NCBI GenBank assembly: GCA_902795345.1
Contig: CADBKO010000021.1
Span: forward strand, 1-54,060
DNA from: Oscillospiraceae bacterium
Lineage (GTDB): Bacteria; Bacillota; Clostridia; Oscillospirales; Oscillospiraceae
DNA length: 54,060 bases
Direction: 5' to 3'
Under the pieces are notes generated by a model. The model did not search any database. It saw only the letters and a list, made by a program, of their open reading frames with translations, and was not told where the DNA came from. A program made the position numbers and the translations under genes. This document shows, piece after piece, positions 33,879-42,034 of this stretch. How positions within the stretch are numbered: the first letter of the stretch is position 1; each line of letters opens with the position of its first letter.

Positions 33879-33933
33879 CAACGAAATCCGTCCTGGTGGA
33901 CGGGTGAAATCAGCCTGAAGCTGGTGAAATCCC

Positions 33934-33958
33934 GCTTCGCGGGGCTTCGGTTTTGTTT
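33934..33958 (+). repeat. 25-bp repeat, copy 1 (flanks the TraX region)
   Basis: This 25-base stretch (GCTTCGCGGGGC... ending TTTTGTTT) recurs at 34984-35008 with one mismatch. Each copy lies downstream of one of the two identical tRNA-Gly genes. Confidence 0.8.
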
Positions 33959-34017
33959 GACGGGGTTAAATACGCTCCTGCGACGTTGATCACATCCGTT
34001 CATGGGGGTCTTTAGAC

Positions 34018-34731
34018 TTGCGTTCTTGGAAGCTGAACAGGAATCAACTGAAATATCTGGCGATTGCCGCTATGGTGATCGACCACGTTGCCGCAGTGTA
34101 TGTTCCTGCGGAGCTTCTGGTTGGTCAGCTTATGCGTTTTGTGGGCTGTCTGACCGGCCCCTGTATGGCTTTTTTCCTGGCGGAAGGCTATCTCCACACA
34201 CGTGATCTCCGGAAATACGGTCTTAGGCTCGCCATATTTGCCCTTATCAGCTGGCCGCCCTTCAGCCTGTTTCAGACCGGAAGGGCGCTGTTTCCCGCCT
34301 TCGGAGTGATCTACACGCTGTTTCTCGGCTATCTTGCCATCCTGCTATGGGACAAGGGCCGTATGGCTAAAGGCTGGAAGACCGTCTGCACGGTGCTGCT
34401 CTGCCTTGTGTCCATGCCGGGAGACTGGGCAGTCTTCGATGTGCTTTGTCCGCTGCTCCTTTTCCTTAATCGGGATCGCCCCGGCAGGAAATGGAAGCTC
34501 TTTGCGCTCCTGGCCGTGCTGATGATGCTTCTTGCCGTCGATTGGGGAAAACCGCTTTGGACGTCGGCTTACGTGCTTGGGATACCTCTGGTCGTCATTC
34601 TCCTGCGATATGGCTATAATGGGCTCCCCGGCAGTAAGAAGCCCTTCCATAAATGGGTGTTTTATATTTTCTATCCTGCCCATCTCCTGATTCTGGCGCT
34701 GCTGCGCTGGCATTTTGCCATCGGATTCTGA
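34018..34731 (+). CDS. TraX-family membrane protein
   Basis: A 237-residue polytopic protein starting at TTG 34018 (GGGGG upstream). The N-terminal LNRNQLKYLAIAAMVIDH and RFVGCLTGPCMAFFLAEGYLHTR, and the C-terminal HKWVFYIFYPAHLLIL, are hallmark features of TraX proteins (first known as the F-pilin acetylase). In Firmicutes they are chromosomal, of unknown substrate, with an acyltransferase-like fold. The region is visibly less GC-rich than its neighbours and lies between two identical tRNA-Gly genes, so it may have been acquired. Confidence 0.88.
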   Translation: MRSWKLNRNQLKYLAIAAMVIDHVAAVYVPAELLVGQLMRFVGCLTGPCMAFFLAEGYLHTRDLRKYGLRLAIFALISWPPFSLFQTGRALFPAFGVIYTLFLGYLAILLWDKGRMAKGWKTVCTVLLCLVSMPGDWAVFDVLCPLLLFLNRDRPGRKWKLFALLAVLMMLLAVDWGKPLWTSAYVLGIPLVVILLRYGYNGLPGSKKPFHKWVFYIFYPAHLLILALLRWHFAIGF

Positions 34732-34767
34732 CCTTGCCGGCGAAATGAAATGCTGCGGAATTTCCTC

Positions 34768-34795
34768 TTGACAAAGAGAAAATCCTTGGTATAAT
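34768..34795 (+). promoter_or_regulatory. Promoter of the second tRNA-Gly
   Basis: TTGACA at 34768-34773, 16-base spacer, TATAAT at 34790-34795, 14 bases before the tRNA. A consensus promoter. Confidence 0.85.
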
Positions 34796-34809
34796 ACTTT
34801 TCGTTCGAT

Positions 34810-34882
34810 GCGGGCGTAGCTCATTTGGCAGAGCGCCACCTTGCCAAGGTGGAGGTAGCGAGTTCGAATCTCGTCGCCCGCT
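34810..34882 (+). tRNA. tRNA-Gly (anticodon GCC), copy 2
   Basis: Base-for-base identical with the tRNA at 33767 including the encoded CCA (34883-34885), with its own promoter and terminator. Confidence 0.95.
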
Positions 34883-34886
34883 CCAT

Positions 34887-34927
34887 CGTCGTCGCGGACT
34901 TCGTATCGTTCGCGACGACGTTTTTTT
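34887..34927 (+). terminator. Terminator of tRNA-Gly copy 2
   Basis: Perfect 10-bp stem (34887-34896 with 34911-34920), 14-base loop, seven T. Confidence 0.92.
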
Positions 34928-34983
34928 ATGTAAAAACGCCGTCTCTCACTCGCTCCGTCGCTCCTCCTCCCAAAACCGAAGCC

Positions 34984-35008
34984 GCTTCGCTGGGCTTCGG
35001 TTTTGTTT
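34984..35008 (+). repeat. 25-bp repeat, copy 2
   Basis: Second copy of the 33934 repeat (24 of 25 identical), here part of a terminator-like hairpin. Confidence 0.8.
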
Positions 35009-35194
35009 TTGGTGCAGAAACCGTCCTGCGGAAAGCTGCGATTGCCTGCGGAGAATCTGATTTCACAAAAGGCGACAGCCGATGATTTCACCGTGGGCGG
35101 AGCCCACGATTTCATTCAGAACCGTTTTCCAGCCCCGGAGGCGTCGCCGCTTCCGGGGCTTTTCCTTGCCTCCTCGACCTCGACTGTCACTTGA

Positions 35195-35229
35195 TTGACA
35201 AAACAGATGATTTATGATAATCATTAGAT
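35195..35229 (+). promoter_or_regulatory. Promoter with Fur-box-like palindrome
   Basis: TTGACA at 35195-35200, 17-base spacer, weak -10 TAATCA at 35218. TGATAATCATTAGAT at 35215-35229 matches the Fur 7-1-7 consensus TGATAAT-N-ATTATCA in 11 of 14 positions (left half perfect) and covers the -10, a fitting place for repression by a Fur-family regulator. The match could be chance in this AT-rich patch. Confidence 0.45.
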
Positions 35230-35290
35230 AAATAAACCAAGCCCGGGAGAAAGAAAACACCTGCGGCATCTGCGAAAGGAGGAGAGGGAA

Positions 35291-35746
35291 ATGCTGAAAT
35301 CTCATTACATCGTACTCAGGCTCCTGCTGTGTCCCCTGGCGGGGATCGGTTTTTGGCTGGCGACCTCTTTGGCGCGGCTGCTGGGCGGGCTCCTCAGCGC
35401 GGCGCATCCGGTCAATTGGATCACGGATCCGACCCAGATGCCCATGCCGGTGACACTCATCGTATTCCTCCTGCTCCTGCTGATCGGGAGCGTCGTCGGC
35501 ATGGCGGTCATGGGCGCGGGCTGCACCATCGGCGCTTTCGTCGGCGGCTGGGCCTGCAATCTGCCGGTGGATTATTCTCACGGATACCCGCTGAACTACC
35601 GGGGCGGTTATGTGAATGGCGGGATGGCGGAGCTGGTGATCGGCGCGGCGAGCATCCTCCTGGCCATCCTTGTTCCGCTGTTGATTTCCGCTCTCCGGAA
35701 GTGGAGGGAGAAAGCAGCCCCGTCGGAAGGAAGCCGTGCGCCCTGA
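35291..35746 (+). CDS. Small hypothetical membrane protein
   Basis: A 151-residue protein with a very strong ribosome binding site (AAAGGAGG). Three hydrophobic segments: about 10-30, 52-80 (PVTLIVFLLLLLIGSVVGMAVMGAG) and 112-134. The loop after helix 2 contains GGWACNLPVDYSHGYPLNYRGGYVNGG, which is rich in Gly and Tyr. No family recognised. It is co-directional with and 20 bases from the next small membrane protein. Confidence 0.7.
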   Translation: MLKSHYIVLRLLLCPLAGIGFWLATSLARLLGGLLSAAHPVNWITDPTQMPMPVTLIVFLLLLLIGSVVGMAVMGAGCTIGAFVGGWACNLPVDYSHGYPLNYRGGYVNGGMAELVIGAASILLAILVPLLISALRKWREKAAPSEGSRAP

Positions 35747-35766
35747 CCTTTGAGAGGAGACATAGC

Positions 35767-36168
35767 ATGTACATTTTCCTGATTGCCGGACGCATCTTCG
35801 TGCTGTTCATCCTTCTGCCTCTCGGCGCAGCTAAGCTGTTCAAGAGCATTTCTCTCAGCAGAAAGGCGAAGCGGCTTCTCCTGGGAGCCCTGGCCCTGTT
35901 CCTTCTGTGTTTCGCGCTCCGGCTCCTGTATATAAACCGCAGCATCGGCGTCTACGGAATCAAGATCACCATGAACGACGGTACCGTGTATAAGGAGTAT
36001 ACGGACGATCCTTTTACGATCCGTGACCGGGGGAGGAAGCTGGGCAGGCTCACCGATACCTACGGGAACCACTGGTCCGTCTTCGCGGTGCGGGGCGATC
36101 CTTCGAGAGAGTATATCTATGTATCTTCCATGGGGCGGGGCGAGTTTTACAAGAGAATCCCGCAGTGA
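35767..36168 (+). CDS. Small hypothetical membrane protein with soluble C-terminal domain
   Basis: A 133-residue protein; ATG 35767 follows GAGAGGAGA. Two hydrophobic segments (about 3-22 and 37-57) precede a polar domain with ITMNDGTVYKEY and TDTYGNHWSVFAV strands, presumably outside the membrane. No family recognised. It ends just before a bidirectional terminator. Confidence 0.65.
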   Translation: MYIFLIAGRIFVLFILLPLGAAKLFKSISLSRKAKRLLLGALALFLLCFALRLLYINRSIGVYGIKITMNDGTVYKEYTDDPFTIRDRGRKLGRLTDTYGNHWSVFAVRGDPSREYIYVSSMGRGEFYKRIPQ

Positions 36169-36183
36169 GCGGCAAAACAGAAA

Positions 36184-36218
36184 AAATCCCGGAGGCGGCG
36201 CTGCCGCTTCCGGGATTT
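36184..36218. terminator. Bidirectional terminator
   Basis: Ten-bp perfect outer stem (AAATCCCGGA with TCCGGGATTT) and an inner GGCGGC/GCCGCT stem with loop GCT; A-run on the left, T-run on the right. It separates convergent genes. Confidence 0.9.
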
Positions 36219-36235
36219 CATGTCCTGTATGATGC

Positions 36236-37597
36236 TTACCGATCCCCGATCGCCACATAGGGGCGGGGCTTCACGGCGCTCTTGTAGCCGGGGCGGATGA
36301 GGCGGTTGCAGGTGAGGGCCTCCTCCATGCGGTGGGCGCACCAGCCGGCGATCCGCGCGATGGCGAAGAGGGGGGTCAGCAGCTCGGCGGGGATGCCCAG
36401 CATGCTGTACACAAGGCCGGAATAGAGGTCCACATTGGCGCACATGGGGATCTGGAGCTTCTTCTGCTCCATAATGAGGGGGATGCCCAGCCTTTCCACG
36501 CTCTCCAGGAGCTTGAATTCCTCCAGCCGCCCGTTCTTCTCGGCGGCCTCCTCGGCAAACTGCTTCAGCAGCACGGCGCGGGGGTCGGAGATGGTGTAGA
36601 CCGCATGGCCCAGGCCGTAGATCTTGCCGCTGCGGTCCCCGGCCTCGCCGGAGAGGAGCTTCACAAGATAATCCCGGACCTCGGTCTCATTGGAGTAGTC
36701 CTTCACATTGGCCTTGATGTCCTCGAACATCTCCATGACCTTCTTGTTGGCGCCGCCGTGGAGAGGGCCCTTCAGGGAGCCCACGGCCCCGGCGATGGCG
36801 CTGTAAGTATCCGTGCCGGAGGAGGAGAGGGTGCGGCAGACGAAGGCGGAGTTGTTGCCGCCGCCGTGCTCCGCGTGGAGGATCAGCATCAGGTCCAGCA
36901 GCTTGGCTTCCTCGTCGGTATAGCTCTTGTCGGAGCGCACCAGCCTAAGGAAGTTCTCCGCCAGGCTCAGATGCTCCTTGGGGATGTGGATATTCAGGGA
37001 TTTCCCGTCGTAATAATGCCGTTTCACCCGGTAGGCGCTGGCAACGATGGTGGGGAAGCGGGCGATGAGCTGGATGCACTGCCGCAGGATATTCTCCAGG
37101 CTGGTGTCGTCGGGATTCTCGTCGTAGGAATACATGGCCAGCACGCTGCGGCTCAGCTTGTTCATGACGTCGGGGGAGGGGGCCTTCAGGATCATGTCCT
37201 CGAAGAAGCCGCTGGGCAGGGTCTGCCACTGGGCCAGGATGGTGTGAAAATGGCTCAGCTGCTCCGCCGTGGGCAGGGTGCCCATGAGCAGAAGATAGGC
37301 CACTTCCTCATATCCGAAGGTGCCCGCCTGCCGGTGGGCGTTCAGGATGTCCTCGATGGCATAGCCCCGGTAATACAGCCTGCCGGGGATGGGGACCCGC
37401 TCTCCGTCCACGATCAGGTAGCCCTGCACGCTGCCGATCTTGGTGACGCCGACGATCACGGCGGTGCCGTCGGAATTCCGCAGACCGCGTTTGATGCTGT
37501 CGCTGCGGTAATTCGATTCGTCGATGTTGTATTCCGCACGGATCCTATCATACAGGGAACCAAAGCTCTCCGCGTACAGCTCGTCTCTCTTGTCCAT
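36236..37597 (-). CDS. Citrate synthase (Si-type)
   Basis: A 453-residue enzyme; start ATG 37597 behind AAAGGAGG (the longer open frame to 37636 has no site). It condenses acetyl-CoA and oxaloacetate to citrate. Catalytic features: first His in LHAEHGGGNNSAF, second in GPLHGGANKKVMEM, Asp near the GLGHAVYTISDPRA loop. It is somewhat longer at the N-terminus than the common 370-430 aa forms, as in other Clostridia. The aconitase-isocitrate dehydrogenase genes are divergent from it, so the oxidative branch to 2-oxoglutarate is encoded together. Confidence 0.93.
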   Translation of the reverse strand: MDKRDELYAESFGSLYDRIRAEYNIDESNYRSDSIKRGLRNSDGTAVIVGVTKIGSVQGYLIVDGERVPIPGRLYYRGYAIEDILNAHRQAGTFGYEEVAYLLLMGTLPTAEQLSHFHTILAQWQTLPSGFFEDMILKAPSPDVMNKLSRSVLAMYSYDENPDDTSLENILRQCIQLIARFPTIVASAYRVKRHYYDGKSLNIHIPKEHLSLAENFLRLVRSDKSYTDEEAKLLDLMLILHAEHGGGNNSAFVCRTLSSSGTDTYSAIAGAVGSLKGPLHGGANKKVMEMFEDIKANVKDYSNETEVRDYLVKLLSGEAGDRSGKIYGLGHAVYTISDPRAVLLKQFAEEAAEKNGRLEEFKLLESVERLGIPLIMEQKKLQIPMCANVDLYSGLVYSMLGIPAELLTPLFAIARIAGWCAHRMEEALTCNRLIRPGYKSAVKPRPYVAIGDR

Positions 37598-37627
37598 GGC
37601 GGGACCTCCTTTGGGATAATGACCCGC

Positions 37628-37656
37628 ATTATACACGCTATCGAATGAAATTGCAA
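37628..37656 (-). promoter_or_regulatory. Promoter of the citrate synthase gene
   Basis: Minus strand TTGCAA (plus 37651-37656), 17-base spacer, TATAAT (plus 37628-37633). On the plus strand, a TATAAT at 37793 likely serves the aconitase operon, though no good -35 is visible. Confidence 0.75.
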
Positions 37657-37833
37657 GAGAATTTTGGAAACATTCAGAAATTTGTGGAATCAGCCGGAAA
37701 ACCCCGGGAATGACGGGGGAAAATTGCAGGAAAATGAAAAAAACATGCAGAAACAGAAGAATACCATTCCAGACGGGCAGAGAACGTGGTAATATAATTT
37801 AGTTAAACAGAATCCTAAAAGGGGACAGCTGAT

Positions 37834-40092
37834 ATGAGTATTCTCAAAAGAACGGACGGCGGCGTTTGGCTCACGGCGAAGGGGCCGGTGACGGAGGGGC
37901 AGGGCCTTCCCTCTGCCGAGGAGGGGCGCAAGCGCACCATGAGCTACGGCATCCTCCGGGGCCACAACACCGATAAGGGGGACGGGCTGCTGCATGTCAG
38001 ATTCGACAGCCTCATTTCCCATGATATCACCTATGTGGGCATCATCCAGACGGCCATGGCCAGCGGCATGACGGCCTTTCCCGTGCCCTATGTGATGACC
38101 AACTGCCACAACAGCCTCTGCGCCGTGGGCGGCACCATCAACGCCGACGACCATGCCTTCGGCCTCTCCGCCGCGAAAAAGTTCGGCGGCATCTTCGTGC
38201 CCCCCAACCAGGCGGTCATCCACGAATATGCCCGGGAGATGATGGCGGGCTGCGGGCGGATGATCCTGGGCTCCGACAGCCACACCCGCTATGGCGCCCT
38301 GGGCACCATGGGCGTGGGGGAGGGCGGCCCCGAGATCGTGAAGCAGCTCCTCTCCGATACCTACGATGTGCCCGCGCCGGGCACGGTCCTGGTCTGGGTC
38401 ACGGGCACCCCCCGCCGGGGCGTAGGACCCCACGACGCGGCTATCGCCCTCTGCGGCGCTACCTATAAGGATGGCTTCGTGAAGAACCGCATCCTGGAAT
38501 TTGCCGGACCCGGCGTGGCCGGCCTGTCCATGGACTACCGCATCGGCATCGACGTCATGACCACCGAGACGGCGGCCCTCAGCTCCATCTGGGTGACGGA
38601 CAGCCGGACGGAGGAATATTTCGCCCGCCACGGGCGGCCCGAGGCTTACAAAGCCATCGCCCCCGGCGAAGGGGCCTACTATGACCGCATGATCCACCTG
38701 GACCTGGACGCGCTGGAGCCCATGGCGGCCCTGCCCTTCCACCCCTCCGAGGCGGTGACCCTGCGGGAGCTGATCGCGGACCCCGGCGACCACCTGCGGG
38801 AGACGGAGAAGCGGGCGCTCAAGCAGCTGGGCGTGGAGCTGAAGCTGACGGACAAGCTGGTGGGAAACAAGCTGATGATCGACCAGGGCATCATCGCCGG
38901 CTGCGCCGGCGGCATGTTCGACAATATCGCGGAGGCGGCGGCCATCCTCCGGAGCGGGGAGATCGGCTCCGGCAGCTTCGGCCTCTCCGTCTATCCCCCC
39001 AGCACGCCGGTGCAATTGGAGCTGGAACGCTGCGGTATCTCCGGCGAGCTGCTGGCCGCCGGGGCGGTGCTGAAGCCCTGCTTCTGCGGACCCTGCTTCG
39101 GCGCGGGGGACGTGCCGGTCTGCAATGGCCTCTCCATCCGCCATACCACCCGCAATTTCCCCAACCGGGAGGGAAGCCGTCCCTCCGACGGCCAGAGTGC
39201 CGGCGTCATCCTCATGGACGCCCGCAGCATCGCCGCCACAGCCAGCAGGGGCGGCGTCCTCACCTCCGCCATGGACATCGACTATGCGCCTCCCGCCGCC
39301 TATGAGCGGCGTTTCGACCCCGCCCCCTATGAAAAGCGGGTCTATTTCGGCTATGGCAAGGCAGATGCATCGGCGGCCCTCCGCTTCGGGCCCAACATCG
39401 TGCCCTGGCCGGAGATCCCGGACTGCGCGGAAAACCTGCTGGTGAAGCTGTGCAGCGTCCTGGAGGACGAAGTGACCACCACCGACGAGCTGATCCCCTC
39501 CGGCGAGACCTCCTCCTATCGCTCCAATCCCCTCAAGCTGGCGGATTTCGCCCTGTCCCGGCGGGATCCGGCCTATGTGGGCCTCTCCAAGGCCGCCCAG
39601 GCCTGGGAGCGGGCGCGCGCCGCGGGCAAGGCGCCGGAGGAACTGCGGGAAATTATGGCATCTCTGGGCCTCCCGGCAGATACTTTGGCGGACACCCGCT
39701 TCGGCTCCGCCATCTTCGCCCGCAAGCCCGGCGACGGGTCCGCCCGGGAGCAGGCGGCCTCCTGCCAGCGCATCCTGGGTGGCTGCGCCAATATCTGCTA
39801 TGAATTTGCCACCAAGCGCTATCGCTCTAACTGCGTCAACTGGGGCATCGCCCCCTTCACCATCTCCCGGGAACAGGGCGTCACCTGGCAGGTGGGGGAT
39901 TACCTCTATGTGCCCGGCCTGAAGGAAAAGCTGCTGAAGATGGAGACGGCCATCCCCGCCAAGCTCCTGTCCGGCGGCGTAGTCCGGGACGTGACCCTGA
40001 GCCTGGAAGGCCTGGGGGAGGAGGAGCGGGACATCCTCCTGGCAGGATGTTTGATGAATTGGTATAAGCAGGGAAAGGGGACCAAGGCATGA
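37834..40092 (+). CDS. Aconitase-family hydratase (YbhJ-like), probable aconitate hydratase
   Basis: A 752-residue member of the aconitase superfamily in the YbhJ-like branch (E. coli YbhJ is similar in length). Visible motifs: GSDSHTRYGALGTMGVGEGG, the FeS-cluster pair in CFCGPCFGAGDVP, the swivel-domain SNCVNWGIAPF. Located between the citrate synthase and isocitrate dehydrogenase genes and overlapping the latter by four bases, it most likely supplies the citrate-to-isocitrate step. The canonical AcnA/AcnB forms are absent here. GGGG lies before the ATG. Confidence 0.85.
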   Translation: MSILKRTDGGVWLTAKGPVTEGQGLPSAEEGRKRTMSYGILRGHNTDKGDGLLHVRFDSLISHDITYVGIIQTAMASGMTAFPVPYVMTNCHNSLCAVGGTINADDHAFGLSAAKKFGGIFVPPNQAVIHEYAREMMAGCGRMILGSDSHTRYGALGTMGVGEGGPEIVKQLLSDTYDVPAPGTVLVWVTGTPRRGVGPHDAAIALCGATYKDGFVKNRILEFAGPGVAGLSMDYRIGIDVMTTETAALSSIWVTDSRTEEYFARHGRPEAYKAIAPGEGAYYDRMIHLDLDALEPMAALPFHPSEAVTLRELIADPGDHLRETEKRALKQLGVELKLTDKLVGNKLMIDQGIIAGCAGGMFDNIAEAAAILRSGEIGSGSFGLSVYPPSTPVQLELERCGISGELLAAGAVLKPCFCGPCFGAGDVPVCNGLSIRHTTRNFPNREGSRPSDGQSAGVILMDARSIAATASRGGVLTSAMDIDYAPPAAYERRFDPAPYEKRVYFGYGKADASAALRFGPNIVPWPEIPDCAENLLVKLCSVLEDEVTTTDELIPSGETSSYRSNPLKLADFALSRRDPAYVGLSKAAQAWERARAAGKAPEELREIMASLGLPADTLADTRFGSAIFARKPGDGSAREQAASCQRILGGCANICYEFATKRYRSNCVNWGIAPFTISREQGVTWQVGDYLYVPGLKEKLLKMETAIPAKLLSGGVVRDVTLSLEGLGEEERDILLAGCLMNWYKQGKGTKA

Positions 40093-41282
40093 AGATAAAA
40101 ATGAACCCCATCGCGGAGCTGGACGGGGACGAAATGACCCGCATCCTCTGGCGGCAGATCAAGGAAACGCTGCTGGAGCCCTTCGTGGAACTGAATACGG
40201 AGTATTACGACCTGGGCCTGCCCCACCGGGACGAGACGGGGGACAAGGTGACTGTGGAGGCGGCGGAGGCTATCCGGCGGCTCCATGTGGGCGTGAAGTG
40301 CGCCACCATCACCCCCAACGCCCAGCGCATGGAGGAATACAAGCTCCATTCCCTGTGGAAAAGTCCCAACGCCACCATCCGCGCCGCCCTGGACGGCACG
40401 GTTTTCCGCACCCCCATCGTCACTAGCCGGATCAAACCCTATGTGCGGGGCTGGGTGAAGCCCATCACCATCGCCCGCCACGCCTACGGCGACATCTACA
40501 AGGCCGTGGAAATGAAGGTGCCCGGCCCCGGCAAGGCGGAGCTGGTCTTCACCGGGGAAGGCGGGGAGCAGCGGCAGGAGATCTTCACCTTCAAGGGAAG
40601 CGGCATCCTCCAGGGCATCCACAACCGGGACGATTCCATCGAGAGCTTTGCCCGCGCCTGCTTCGGCTATGCCCTGGGCCGGGGGGAGGACCTGTGGTTC
40701 TCCGCCAAGGACACCATCTCCAAGGTCTACGACGGGAATTTCCGGGAGATCTTCCAGCGCATCTATGAGACGGAATACCGCGCCGCTTTTGAGGAAAAGG
40801 GCATCTCCTATTTCTATACCCTGATCGACGACGCCGTGGCCAGGGTCATCCGCAGCGAGGGCGGCTTCGTCTGGGCCACCAAGAACTACGATGGCGACGT
40901 GATGAGCGACATGATCTCCACCGCCTTCGGCTCCCTGGCCATGATGACCAGCGTCCTGGTCTCCCCGGAGGGGAATTACGAATACGAGGCGGCCCATGGC
41001 ACCGTCACCCGCCATTATTACCGCCATCTCAAGGGGGAGAAGACCTCCACCAACCCGGTGGCGACGATTTTCGCCTGGTCCGGGGCCCTGCGGAAGCGGG
41101 GCGAGCTGGACGGGAATGAGGCGCTGGCCGCCTTTGCCGACAAGCTGGAAAAGGCGGTGCTGGACACCATCGAAGGCGGCGTCATGACTGCGGACCTGGC
41201 CGCGCTGTGCCAGGGGGAGGATGTGCGCAGGGCGGACACGGAGGGCTTCCTCCGGGCCATCCGCATGAAATTGGAGGCTTAA
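40089..41282 (+). CDS. NADP-dependent isocitrate dehydrogenase, eukaryote-like type
   Basis: A 397-residue enzyme beginning in the ATGA overlap with the aconitase. It has the features of the eukaryotic-type (subfamily II) homodimeric IDH rather than E. coli Icd: AELDGDEMTRI at the start, CATITPNAQRMEEY, GTVFRTPIV, KNYDGDVMSDMISTAFGSL and EAAHGTVTRHY with the NADP-binding region. It converts isocitrate to 2-oxoglutarate and NADPH, the precursor of glutamate. Its stop is three bases before the next start. Confidence 0.94.
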   Translation: MKIKMNPIAELDGDEMTRILWRQIKETLLEPFVELNTEYYDLGLPHRDETGDKVTVEAAEAIRRLHVGVKCATITPNAQRMEEYKLHSLWKSPNATIRAALDGTVFRTPIVTSRIKPYVRGWVKPITIARHAYGDIYKAVEMKVPGPGKAELVFTGEGGEQRQEIFTFKGSGILQGIHNRDDSIESFARACFGYALGRGEDLWFSAKDTISKVYDGNFREIFQRIYETEYRAAFEEKGISYFYTLIDDAVARVIRSEGGFVWATKNYDGDVMSDMISTAFGSLAMMTSVLVSPEGNYEYEAAHGTVTRHYYRHLKGEKTSTNPVATIFAWSGALRKRGELDGNEALAAFADKLEKAVLDTIEGGVMTADLAALCQGEDVRRADTEGFLRAIRMKLEA

Positions 41283-41284
41283 GG

Positions 41285-42034
41285 ATGAAAGAACGGCTGG
41301 TCAGCGCCCGGAGCCTGCCGGAAGCGTATCACGCAGCTCTGCGGGTGCTCCACGAGGAGGGGGAAGTGACCCCCTGCCCGGACTACAACACCAATCAGAA
41401 AGAGCTGAGCATGACCATCTTTGTGGAGGAGCCCCTGGCCGAACCGCTGATCAGCAAGCTGTTCATCGGCGGCTACCGGGAGCTGGAGCAGTACCGCCAG
41501 GAAATGCTGGACGGCATCCTGGATTTCGAGATCGAGAAGGGGAACTGGGCCTATACCTACCATTCCCGCATGGCGGAGCAGCTGCCCTTCATCCTGCGGG
41601 AGCTGCGCCGGAACCCGGATTCCCGCCGGGCGGTGGTGGACGTGCGGGACTGGAAGCACGACGCCGCCGAGGGAAACGAGAACCCCGCCTGCCTGCAGCA
41701 TCTCCAGTTCTTCATCCGGGGCGGGAAGCTGCATCTGAAGATCCTTTTCCGCTCCAACGACGCCTGCAAGGCCACCTATATGAATGCCTTCGCCCTCATC
41801 ATGCTCCAGCAGCGCATGGCGCAGGAGCTGGGCGTGGAGCTGGGCACTTATACCCACCGGGCCAATTCCTTCCACTGCTATGAAAAGGATTTCCCCCTGC
41901 TGGAGGGCTATATCCGCCGCCTGGACAAGGGGGAGGATGTGACCTATGATTACGAGGGAGACTGGGAGGAAATGATGGCGGAAGCCCGGCCTGAGATCGC
42001 CGCCAGCGTGGAGAAGCTGAAACGGGGAGAATGA
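41285..42034 (+). CDS. Thymidylate synthase-like protein (ThyA fold, archaeal-type)
   Basis: A 249-residue protein. The C-terminal 120 residues carry the thymidylate-synthase residues in order: catalytic Cys C136 in NPACLQ, the phosphate loop R156-S-N-D159, N167 (position of the dUMP-reading Asn) and H197-C-Y199. The pattern with a long helical N-terminal half recalls the archaeal TS branch and the phage hydroxymethylases. Asn at 167 rather than Asp favours a uracil base. What it adds, and the carbon donor, cannot be told from sequence. It is coupled to the isocitrate dehydrogenase and the exporter genes at both ends. Confidence 0.65.
   Translation: MKERLVSARSLPEAYHAALRVLHEEGEVTPCPDYNTNQKELSMTIFVEEPLAEPLISKLFIGGYRELEQYRQEMLDGILDFEIEKGNWAYTYHSRMAEQLPFILRELRRNPDSRRAVVDVRDWKHDAAEGNENPACLQHLQFFIRGGKLHLKILFRSNDACKATYMNAFALIMLQQRMAQELGVELGTYTHRANSFHCYEKDFPLLEGYIRRLDKGEDVTYDYEGDWEEMMAEARPEIAASVEKLKRGE

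Larger units (their letters stand above)
34928..35290. other. Intergenic stretch with two more terminator-like hairpins
   Basis: No gene is visible in these 363 bases. There is a 12-bp hairpin at 34972-35004 followed by GTTTTT and a 9-bp hairpin at 35131-35160 followed by TTTCC, plus a short hairpin around TGGGCGGAGCCCA near 35094. The right end carries the promoter of the next gene. Confidence 0.7.
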
